A stretch of 12,556 bases of DNA from assembly GCA_963934795.1 (NCBI GenBank), contig CAWWAF010000107.1:1-12556 (forward strand), read 5' to 3'. The DNA comes from UBA8438 sp963934795. GTDB lineage: Bacteria; Acidobacteriota; Vicinamibacteria; Vicinamibacterales; UBA8438. Positions 6,343 through 12,556 of this stretch are shown piece by piece. A program made the position numbers and the translations under genes. The first letter of the stretch is position 1. Every line of letters begins with the position of its first letter. The notes below the pieces were generated by a model. The model made no database searches. It was not told where the DNA came from and worked only from the letters and a program-made list of their open reading frames with translations.

Positions 6343-7835
6343 CACAGGAATCGGTGCCACGTGAAGAAGAGTACCGCGGCCAGCCCTTGCACGACGGCGA
6401 AGCCGCACATGAGGGTTTGTCGTTGGCGGTCAGCGAGGACCACGGCCAGATACATGAACATGGGAAACAGCAGACTCGTCACACGTCCCATCGACAGAAA
6501 GCCGCCGAATAGCAGCGGCGGGCCGACGTTGAGCAGCATGAACACGCCGTATTCTGGACCGAAACGTCGGGTGACCGGCCAAATCAATGCGCACGCGAGG
6601 ATGGCGCCCAGCGCGTTCAGCGCTTCGATTGGTTGCGCCGAGGTGTACTCGACGACGCCGCGCTGCGTGATTGATTCTAGCGGAGTCATGAGCGTGGGGA
6701 ACCCGGTATACGACCGGCCCCAGGCGGTGTGAGCCTCGCGCCAGGCGATTGGGTCGCCGGTCAGCGTGTAGATAAAACCGGAATACAACAGCGTGCCGAT
6801 GACCGGCATGGAGGCGACGCCGAGTGCAATCAGGGCGTGCTTCCTCAGGGTGTCGGTGGTTTCGCCAGCCGAGCGTCGCGCCAGCAGCTGTTTTAGCGCG
6901 ATCACCGCCAGCGGGCCCGCCAGCAGAAACCCATTTGGACGGCAGAGCCCAGCCAGCAGGCCCCACGCCGCGGCGGAGGCCCATTTCTCGTGCCGAAATT
7001 GGTAGAACGACGCGGCGACCGCCAGCAACATGAGCGACTCGGTGTATGCCGCGCTGAAGAAGACGGCGAACGGATAGGCGGCCATCAGCAGCAACGCGGC
7101 CCGGGTCGCCGGTTCGTCCAGATACTCCCGTGTCAGCCGGTACAGCCACACCATGCCCCAGCCGAACGACAGGATGGAGACCAGAAGGGCCGAACCGAGA
7201 AACAGTTGTTGCAGTGCGGCGATGGCCACCGCCGGCGGACGATCCAGGGGCGGTCTGAAAACGGCTTGGGCTCCCAGTAACGTGGCGACGCCTTCGGTGA
7301 CGAGTGGGTAGCCAGGGAAGAACGCGATGTTCTGCTGCCCGTCGTTCTCGGCTTCCCAGTAATAGCCCTCCATGGCGATATTGAGATACCAGCCGGTATC
7401 CCAACGGAGCGGAAGATTGATCGCTTCGTTGTCAGACACCCTGATCGGCGGCGCGCCGTCGGGAAACCCGATCGAGACCACCGCCAGGTAGCCCACGAGC
7501 AGGACGGACAGACGGGTGACGACGACGATCGGCCAGACCGCCTGGAATGCCTCACCGCGCCACCCGGCTCGTACTCCGGCCCACAATCGGTGGGGGAGCG
7601 GCGGGGTCTGCACCTCGTAGTGCCGTAGTCCGGCGACGGCCAGGAGCACGAGCAGCGCCCGCCACGGTTCGCCGATCGACAGTGGCCCCAGGCGCAAGGG
7701 CCCGAACACGCTGACGTGCAGCACGACGAGCGCGAGGATGACCGTCACGACATCCGACGCGCGGACCCATGCGGGCAGCGAGGGAGGCTCTGAGGCGGCG
7801 TGGTTCACTGGCGATTGGCGCGACACGGTGGTCAA
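6342..7835 (-). CDS. multi-pass PIG-V-like mannosyltransferase (GT-C fold)
   Basis: This integral membrane protein of about 497 residues has roughly ten hydrophobic segments. After a first helix (about 28-45) it has 'RWDTGWYLNIAMEGYYW' (144-160) and 'NIAFFPGYPLV' (169-179). These give the WD...Y..IA..GY...FFP.YP pattern of the GPI mannosyltransferase II (PIG-V, GT76) family. It later has 'YPFAVFFSAAYTESLMLL' (254-271) and 'LCRPNGFLL' (297-305), also typical. Such enzymes use a polyprenyl-phosphate mannose donor on the outer side of the membrane. The acceptor in bacteria is not evident from sequence. It overlaps the Pol-P-Man synthase by one base, so donor synthesis and use are encoded together. 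TTG 7835 has no ribosome site; GTG 7826 or GTG 7808 could be the true start. Confidence 0.85.
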   Translation of the reverse strand: MTTVSRQSPVNHAASEPPSLPAWVRASDVVTVILALVVLHVSVFGPLRLGPLSIGEPWRALLVLLAVAGLRHYEVQTPPLPHRLWAGVRAGWRGEAFQAVWPIVVVTRLSVLLVGYLAVVSIGFPDGAPPIRVSDNEAINLPLRWDTGWYLNIAMEGYYWEAENDGQQNIAFFPGYPLVTEGVATLLGAQAVFRPPLDRPPAVAIAALQQLFLGSALLVSILSFGWGMVWLYRLTREYLDEPATRAALLLMAAYPFAVFFSAAYTESLMLLAVAASFYQFRHEKWASAAAWGLLAGLCRPNGFLLAGPLAVIALKQLLARRSAGETTDTLRKHALIALGVASMPVIGTLLYSGFIYTLTGDPIAWREAHTAWGRSYTGFPTLMTPLESITQRGVVEYTSAQPIEALNALGAILACALIWPVTRRFGPEYGVFMLLNVGPPLLFGGFLSMGRVTSLLFPMFMYLAVVLADRQRQTLMCGFAVVQGLAAVLFFTWHRFL

Positions 7836-7888
7836 CGGTTTGGAGGCCTACGCGCCACGGGGTGGCGTGGAGGCGCTGTGCGAACCAT

Positions 7889-7894
7889 ATTGTA
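7889..7894 (-). promoter_or_regulatory. possible -10 box of the mannosyltransferase operon
   Basis: On the minus strand the hexamer reads TACAAT, five of six matches to TATAAT, in an AT-rich patch of an otherwise GC-rich gap. It would start transcription about 45-50 bases before the TTG start. No convincing -35 box is seen at the right spacing. Confidence 0.25.
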
Positions 7895-8000
7895 GTCTGC
7901 GACTTCTTGGTGCACACGTCGCCGCTGTGCCACACTGCGGAGATTGCGTAGACGCGGCTCACGCGGGGTGGCGCGCCGACCGGATAGGATACCGAGACCG

Positions 8001-9749
8001 ATGCCAATATCGATGATGAAACGAGTCAGCGCGCTCGTCTGCGCCGTCGGGCTGTTGGGGGCCCCTGCCGTCCAGGGACAGGAAGTGGACGCTGAAGAGC
8101 TCGTGCTCGACAACGGCATGACAGTCCTGCTGCTGCCCCGGCCCGGCGATCCGAATGTGTCGGCAGGCTGGGTGGCGAAAGTCGGTTCGGTCTACGAACG
8201 TCCGGGTATCACCGGGGTGGCCCATCTGTTCGAGCACATGATGTTCAAGGGCACCTCCACCATCGGTACCATCAACATCGAGCAGGACCTGCAGCTGATC
8301 GCGGAACTCGATCAGGTGAAGACGCAGATGCGGGTCGAGGAGGCGACGCTGCTCGAGGCGCACCGATTGGGGCGAATTGAGGATCCGAACGACCCGTCGC
8401 TTCGTACGCCGGAGCACTCGTCCTTGATCGAGCGGTTCGATGCACTGCTCGAGGAGCAGAGCGAGCTGATCATCAAGGAGGACTTCAGTCGGCTGTACTC
8501 GGGACAGGGGGCCTCCGGTATGAATGCCGGCACCAGCTACGACTACACGATCTATTTTGTGAACGTGCCGGCCAACAAGCTCGAGCTGTGGTTCTGGATG
8601 GAGTCTGACCGGTTGCTGAATCCCGTGTTTCGGGAGTTCTATTCGGAGCGAGAGGTCGTGCACGAAGAGCGCCGGCTGCGTACCGATAGCACCCCCACCG
8701 GGAAGTTCGAGGAGCAGTTCGATTCGTTGTTCTGGCAGTCGTCGCCGTATGGGTGGCCGGTGGTCGGGTGGCCGAGCGACTTGGAGGGCATCACGCGTGA
8801 GGAGGCCCTGTCGTTCTTTGGGCTCTACTACGCGCCAAACAACTTGACGGCCGCGCTGGTGGGCGATTTCGATCCGGTCGAGGCGAAGGCGTTGGCCGAG
8901 CGCTACTTCGGCCGGCTGACGCGCAGCGAGCGGCCGGCGCCGCAGCCTCGGACCCGCGAGGTGCCTCAGCTGGGCGAGAAGCGGATGACCGCCTACGCCG
9001 AAACCAATCCCCAGGTGTCCATCCGCTACCATTCGGTGCCGGACGGGCATGTGGACGAGCCGCCGTTGGTGGTGTTGGGCCAGCTCTTGAATGGGCGGAC
9101 CGGGCGTCTCTATCGTTCGCTTGTGGAAGAGCAGGAAGTGGCGACCGGGGCGTCGGGTGGGCAGAATGGGATGAAGTTTGAGGGGATGTTCTCGCTGGGA
9201 GGCACGGCGAAAGACGGCCGGACACCGGAAGAGGTTGAGCAGGCGCTGTATGTCGAAATCGAGCGTCTCAAGACCGAACTGGTTGAGCCCCGGGAGCTGC
9301 AGAAGGTGAAGAACCAGAACGCGGCCGCTAACTTCCGTGGACTGCGCTCGAACTACGGTCTGATGACCGGGCTCCTGGTGCGCGAGGCCTGGCGTGGCTG
9401 GGAGACCATCAACACTGACCAAGCGTTGTATGACGCCGTGACGGCTGAGGACATCAGGCGGGTCGCCAACACCTACTTCGAGCCGGAGAATCGGGCGGTG
9501 GCGGTCTACTATCGCGAAGAGTCGAGTGAGCCGCCAGACCCGCGGCTGGCGGGGCTCGATGATCAAGAACGCCAGCAGGTCATGCAGGTCATCGGCATGG
9601 TGGCGGAGGCCACCCCAGAGCAGCTGGGGCAACTGGCGTTGCAAATCGAGCAAATGGGCGGGCAGGCCCCAGAGGAGAACCAAGACATGATCGCGGCACT
9701 TCGGGAGATCGTGCAGGAGCGGCTGGCGGCCGGCGGAGCGGGACGATGA
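8001..9749 (+). CDS. M16 family zinc metallopeptidase, catalytic subunit, exported
   Basis: From ATG 8001 this is a 582-residue exported peptidase. The signal peptide covers residues 1-26 (MKRVSALVCAVGLLGAPAVQ, then G) with cleavage near QGQ. The inverted zinc motif HLFEH is at 75-79, with H75 and H79 as zinc ligands and E78 as the catalytic residue. The third ligand is probably E223 in 'REVVHEERR', with the paired E216 seven residues before. The gap from H79 to E223 is 143 residues rather than the usual 76 or so. A charged helical insertion (about 93-165, 'DLQLIAELDQVKTQMRVEEA') explains this. The C-terminal half carries 'LLNGRTGRLYRSLVEEQEVA', typical of the second M16 domain. It probably degrades peptides in the periplasm. 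ATG 8001 is preferred to 7944 because it directly precedes the signal peptide. The stop overlaps the next gene by ATGA. Confidence 0.93.
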   Translation: MPISMMKRVSALVCAVGLLGAPAVQGQEVDAEELVLDNGMTVLLLPRPGDPNVSAGWVAKVGSVYERPGITGVAHLFEHMMFKGTSTIGTINIEQDLQLIAELDQVKTQMRVEEATLLEAHRLGRIEDPNDPSLRTPEHSSLIERFDALLEEQSELIIKEDFSRLYSGQGASGMNAGTSYDYTIYFVNVPANKLELWFWMESDRLLNPVFREFYSEREVVHEERRLRTDSTPTGKFEEQFDSLFWQSSPYGWPVVGWPSDLEGITREEALSFFGLYYAPNNLTAALVGDFDPVEAKALAERYFGRLTRSERPAPQPRTREVPQLGEKRMTAYAETNPQVSIRYHSVPDGHVDEPPLVVLGQLLNGRTGRLYRSLVEEQEVATGASGGQNGMKFEGMFSLGGTAKDGRTPEEVEQALYVEIERLKTELVEPRELQKVKNQNAAANFRGLRSNYGLMTGLLVREAWRGWETINTDQALYDAVTAEDIRRVANTYFEPENRAVAVYYREESSEPPDPRLAGLDDQERQQVMQVIGMVAEATPEQLGQLALQIEQMGGQAPEENQDMIAALREIVQERLAAGGAGR

Positions 9750-11242
9750 GGGGGCGTGAGCGGTGGATCCGACATGCGGCCGGGCTGGCCGTCGCAGTGT
9801 GTCTGACCGGGGCGGCCGAGGCGCAGATCCCGTCGCACCCCACGGGCCTCACCTACGACCCGCTGGAGTTCACGGCCCCGCAGTCGGCCGACCACCGGCA
9901 CGAGCTCTCGAATGGGGTCGTCGTGTTTGTCGTCGAGGACCACGAGCTGCCGCTCGCGTCCGTGTCAGTGCTGGTGCGAACAGGGAGCTACCTTGACCCG
10001 CCGGACAAAATCGGGCTCGCCTCGTTGACCGGCAACCAGATGCGAGCCGGCGGCACGACGACGCTCGGCGCCGCGGAGTTTGACGAAGAGGCCGCGTTCT
10101 TGGCGGCACAGATCGGGAGTTCCATCGGCGGCACCAGCGGCGGGGCGAGTCTTGGGTGTCTGACCAAGGACCTCGACGTCTGTCTGGACCTCTTCTTCGA
10201 CATGCTGAGGAACCCCGCCTTCGACGAAGGACGGTTGGCGCTGGCCAAAAGCCAGTCCGTCCAAGGGATGGAGCGACGCAACGACGCGACTCAGGGTATC
10301 GAGCGGCGTGAGTTCAGTCGGCTGATACGCGGGACGTCACATTTTACGACGGCCCCCGGTACCCGCGCCTCCATTGAGGCCATCACGCGCGACGACCTGG
10401 TCGCGTTTCACCGTCAGTACTTTCACCCGGGAAATTTCTTGTTCGCCGTATCGGGCGATGTCGACACCACCGCGATACTGGCCGATCTCGAGCGTCGCCT
10501 GGACGGATGGGAGATCGGGACAGGCTCGGTGCCGCCCGTGCCGGCGCCAGATTTCACACCTGAGCCCGGTCTCTACGTGGTCGACAAACCGGACGTCAAT
10601 CAGGGACGGGTCACGATCGGACATCTGGGCATCCAGCGGGACAATCCAGAGCGCTACAAACTCTTGATCATGAACGACATCCTGGGCGGCGGCGGATTCA
10701 GCGCGCGGCTGCTGACGCGCGTCCGTTCGGATGAGGGCCTCGCGTACAGCGTGAGCTCCAGTTTCTCCGCTGGGACCTACTACCCGGGCGTGTTTCAGGC
10801 TGGATTTCAGTCGCGCAGCGAGACCATCGCCAGGGCCACGGCCATCGTCATCGAGGAGATCGAGCGGATGCGGACCGAACTGGTCGAGCCGGGGGAATTG
10901 AGTAATTCGATTGCTTCGTTTGTCGACACCTTCTCGCGGAATTTCTCCTCAGCCGGGGCCACGGCCGGACTGTTCGTCGGAGACGAATTCACCGGACGTG
11001 ATCCCGCCTACCTAGCCAGCTATCGAGACAACATCGCGTCGGTGACCGTCGAGGATGTCCTCGACGTGGCGCAGCGGTATCTCGACCCGCAGAAGCTGGT
11101 CTTCCTGGTCGTTGGGAACGTGGACGCGATCCTGGCCGGGGATCCTGAGCAGCCGGAGTTTTCGCTCGAATCGCTGAGCCCGGGCGACGTTACCCGTATC
11201 CCGCTTCCGGACCCGTTCACGATGGAATATCCCGCACCATAG
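9746..11242 (+). CDS. M16 family protein, non-catalytic subunit, exported
   Basis: This 498-residue M16 homologue has a signal peptide at 1-26 (cleavage AEA-Q). The position of the zinc motif reads 'GLASLTGNQMRAGGT' (90-104), so HxxEH is replaced by S93-L-T-G96-N97 and no zinc or catalytic Glu can be placed. It keeps the two-domain M16 architecture: 'HRQYFHPGNFLFAVSGDVD' in the first half, and 'ILGGGGFSARLLTRVRSDEG' then LAYSVSSSF in the second. The latter includes the Arg and Tyr that bind the substrate in the non-catalytic partners of such pairs. ATG 9746 overlaps the upstream stop (ATGA) and has GGAGCGGG just before it, so the two proteins are translationally coupled. They probably form a heterodimer with a closed chamber in the periplasm, by analogy with other M16B pairs. 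Confidence 0.92.
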   Translation: MRGRERWIRHAAGLAVAVCLTGAAEAQIPSHPTGLTYDPLEFTAPQSADHRHELSNGVVVFVVEDHELPLASVSVLVRTGSYLDPPDKIGLASLTGNQMRAGGTTTLGAAEFDEEAAFLAAQIGSSIGGTSGGASLGCLTKDLDVCLDLFFDMLRNPAFDEGRLALAKSQSVQGMERRNDATQGIERREFSRLIRGTSHFTTAPGTRASIEAITRDDLVAFHRQYFHPGNFLFAVSGDVDTTAILADLERRLDGWEIGTGSVPPVPAPDFTPEPGLYVVDKPDVNQGRVTIGHLGIQRDNPERYKLLIMNDILGGGGFSARLLTRVRSDEGLAYSVSSSFSAGTYYPGVFQAGFQSRSETIARATAIVIEEIERMRTELVEPGELSNSIASFVDTFSRNFSSAGATAGLFVGDEFTGRDPAYLASYRDNIASVTVEDVLDVAQRYLDPQKLVFLVVGNVDAILAGDPEQPEFSLESLSPGDVTRIPLPDPFTMEYPAP

Positions 11243-11303
11243 GTTACCTACCGCTACCTACCACCCGCGGACCGTCGTTCACCGCACGCTGCAGTCGTCA
11301 CTC

Positions 11304-12556
11304 ATGTCAAGGTCGTCACTCGTCCGCGCCCGCGTCTGGACGGAGGACGCCTCTGGTCAGGCACCGGAACAGCGCCCCGGCGTCCTGCGCGAGTCGTTGC
11401 CTCAGACCGCCGTCTGCTTTTCTGGTGGCGGCACTCGGTCCATGGTGGCTACCATCGGCCAGTTGCGCGGACTGGCGGCACTGGGGATGCTGGACGACGT
11501 CGGATATGTGTCGTGCGTATCGGGGAGCGCCTGGGCCGTGGTGCCGTTTCTGTTTGCGGCGGATGGCGTAGAGCGCCTGGGTGCTGTGACGCCGCCACGC
11601 CACCTCACCCTCGAGCACCTGAAACATGTCTCGCCGGGCTCCCTGCTGGCTCCGGTCACCGCTAGCTTTCTCGATCGGTTGGTCGCGCTCGATGCCGACC
11701 CCGCGGTGCCGCCGGACCAGACCTGGTGTCGGGCGGTCGGCGAGATGTTTCTGGGACCGCATGGGCTCTACGACGTGACCCGTCCGGTGCCGTTTGGACC
11801 AGCGGTGGGGTCGCTGGCGCGCGTCCTCGCCACACCGACTGAGGATGGCCCGTGCCACCGGCCCGCAGGTGCGCACCCGTTCCCGGTGGTCCACACGACG
11901 CTGAACTGGCCGGAGGTGCGCGCCGCTGGACAGCATCGTCTGGCGTTCGAGCACACACCGCTGTATGTCGGCGCGCCTGGACGACGCGAGTTGAGCGCGC
12001 CCGACGGCGTGATGCGGACGGTTGGGGGCACCTATCTCGACCCAATCGCGATCGATGGTGAGCCCGCTGGTGACGGGGACGGGTCGGACGGCTGGGTGGA
12101 TGTCGTACCGGCTTCGAGGCCGTTCACGCTGGCCGACATGATCGGAGCGACCAGCGCGCTCTACACTCCGGACCGGGCCGCATCGGGGTATCCGCACGCG
12201 CGTTACCGGACGGTGCCGCCGCCTGCCACCGGGCCACACACCGTGAACGATCTGTTCACTGACGGCGGCGATGTCGACACGCACGCCCTTCTGGGCATGC
12301 TGCGGAGACGGATACCTGCCATCGTCATCTTCCTCAACACCATCTGGCCGCTCGACCCGGGCTACGACCACGGCGTTTGGCCTGAGGTCGGTCACCTCGA
12401 CACGGCGCTGGCGCCACTTTTTGGGCAGCCGAGCGCGCAATGGTCGAGGAATCACGTGTTTCCGCGAGCCGCATTTCGAGAAATCGTTGACGCGTGGCAG
12501 CAGGCGCAACGCCACGGACGGCCTCTAGTGGCCTCGACACGGGTGCCGGTGCTCTC
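11304..12556 (+). CDS. cPLA2-like phospholipase / lysophospholipase (3' end outside window)
   Basis: The frame is open from ATG 11304 to the right edge (417 codons and 2 bases). The N-terminus has no signal peptide. At 36-58 it reads 'AVCFSGGGTRSMVATIGQLR', with GGGTR (41-45) as the oxyanion-type loop. 'VSCVSGSAWAVVPF' (69-82) corresponds to the 'GLSGSTW' nucleophile motif of cytosolic phospholipase A2, making S73 the likely nucleophile. 'LFTDGGDVDTHALLGMLRRR' places the catalytic Asp at D320 in D-G-G, followed by 'IPAIVIFLNT', as in cPLA2 'vDgG...NlP...li..r....iI..fd'. The product is probably a cytoplasmic or membrane-surface phospholipase. The glycine before the nucleophile motif is Cys here. 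The start lacks a ribosome site. A long antisense frame here is a shadow. Confidence 0.75.
   Translation, partial: MSRSSLVRARVWTEDASGQAPEQRPGVLRESLPQTAVCFSGGGTRSMVATIGQLRGLAALGMLDDVGYVSCVSGSAWAVVPFLFAADGVERLGAVTPPRHLTLEHLKHVSPGSLLAPVTASFLDRLVALDADPAVPPDQTWCRAVGEMFLGPHGLYDVTRPVPFGPAVGSLARVLATPTEDGPCHRPAGAHPFPVVHTTLNWPEVRAAGQHRLAFEHTPLYVGAPGRRELSAPDGVMRTVGGTYLDPIAIDGEPAGDGDGSDGWVDVVPASRPFTLADMIGATSALYTPDRAASGYPHARYRTVPPPATGPHTVNDLFTDGGDVDTHALLGMLRRRIPAIVIFLNTIWPLDPGYDHGVWPEVGHLDTALAPLFGQPSAQWSRNHVFPRAAFREIVDAWQQAQRHGRPLVASTRVPVL

Noticed and set aside
6430..7404. 324-residue open frame on the minus strand within the PIG-V-like gene
   Set aside because: It is a shifted frame on the same strand as the real gene, Arg/His/Gly-rich, and without the hydrophobic segments of the true product.
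7959..9683. 574-residue open frame on the minus strand
   Set aside because: It lies antisense to the M16 catalytic gene, whose motifs are unmistakable. The frame is rich in His, Arg, Gln and Leu, as expected from the complement of GC-rich codons, and has no recognisable domain.
11243..11303. Short repeated ACCTACC motif after the second M16 gene
   Set aside because: It has only two copies in about 20 bases, too short and too simple to call a repeat element or binding site.
11316..12515. 399-residue open frame on the minus strand
   Set aside because: It is antisense to the cPLA2-like gene, whose plus-strand frame carries clear catalytic motifs. The composition is Arg/His-rich shadow type.
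1..12556. CRISPR array, IS element, rRNA, or phage module
   Set aside because: No regularly spaced repeats, transposase or integrase motifs, ribosomal RNA stretches or phage structural proteins were seen in reading either strand.

Overview
The window is high-GC bacterial chromosome from what looks like an acidobacterium (Vicinamibacteria-like). That placement is an inference from the families seen: a secreted protein with a 'DGHPDLTGVYD' motif, the start of a secreted VWA-type protein ('FRAGVDLVEVDVSV'), paired M16 peptidases, and many signal peptides. No phage, IS element, CRISPR array or rRNA is visible.

Layout. Positions 1-596 (-) hold the N-terminal part of a secreted protein that runs off the left edge. 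Positions 766-1863 (+) hold a secreted protein of unknown function, a one-helix membrane protein and a small basic coiled-coil protein. Positions 1944-2589 (-) hold a scar: the start of a VWA-type protein runs out of frame into the end of an outer-membrane beta-barrel, with an 85-bp inverted-repeat unit just upstream. Positions 2782-3865 (-) hold a zinc-ribbon protein, a 38-residue lysine-rich protein and a secreted protein of about 135 residues. A DUF1223 thioredoxin-like protein (3945-4766, +) diverges from the last of these. Positions 4863-5332 (+) look like a frameshifted secreted-protein remnant. It is followed by a hairpin and tRNA-Phe(GAA) on the minus strand.

Positions 5587-7835 (-) form a two-gene operon: a PIG-V-like multi-pass mannosyltransferase and, overlapping it by one base, a polyprenyl-phosphate mannose synthase. 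Together they would make Pol-P-mannose and transfer mannose from it outside the cytoplasmic membrane. Diverging from them, 8001-11242 (+) is an operon of two exported M16 proteins overlapping by ATGA. The first keeps the HxxEH zinc site and the second has lost it, as in catalytic/non-catalytic M16 pairs. The right end (11304 to the edge, +) is a lipase-like protein with the Ser/Asp hallmarks of eukaryotic cytosolic phospholipase A2, cut by the window.

The most interesting items are the bacterial cPLA2-like enzyme, the complete mannose donor/transferase couple, the M16 pair with a large insertion in its zinc domain, the fused gene scar with its inverted repeat, and the very small lysine-rich gene. 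I found no convincing wholly new system.
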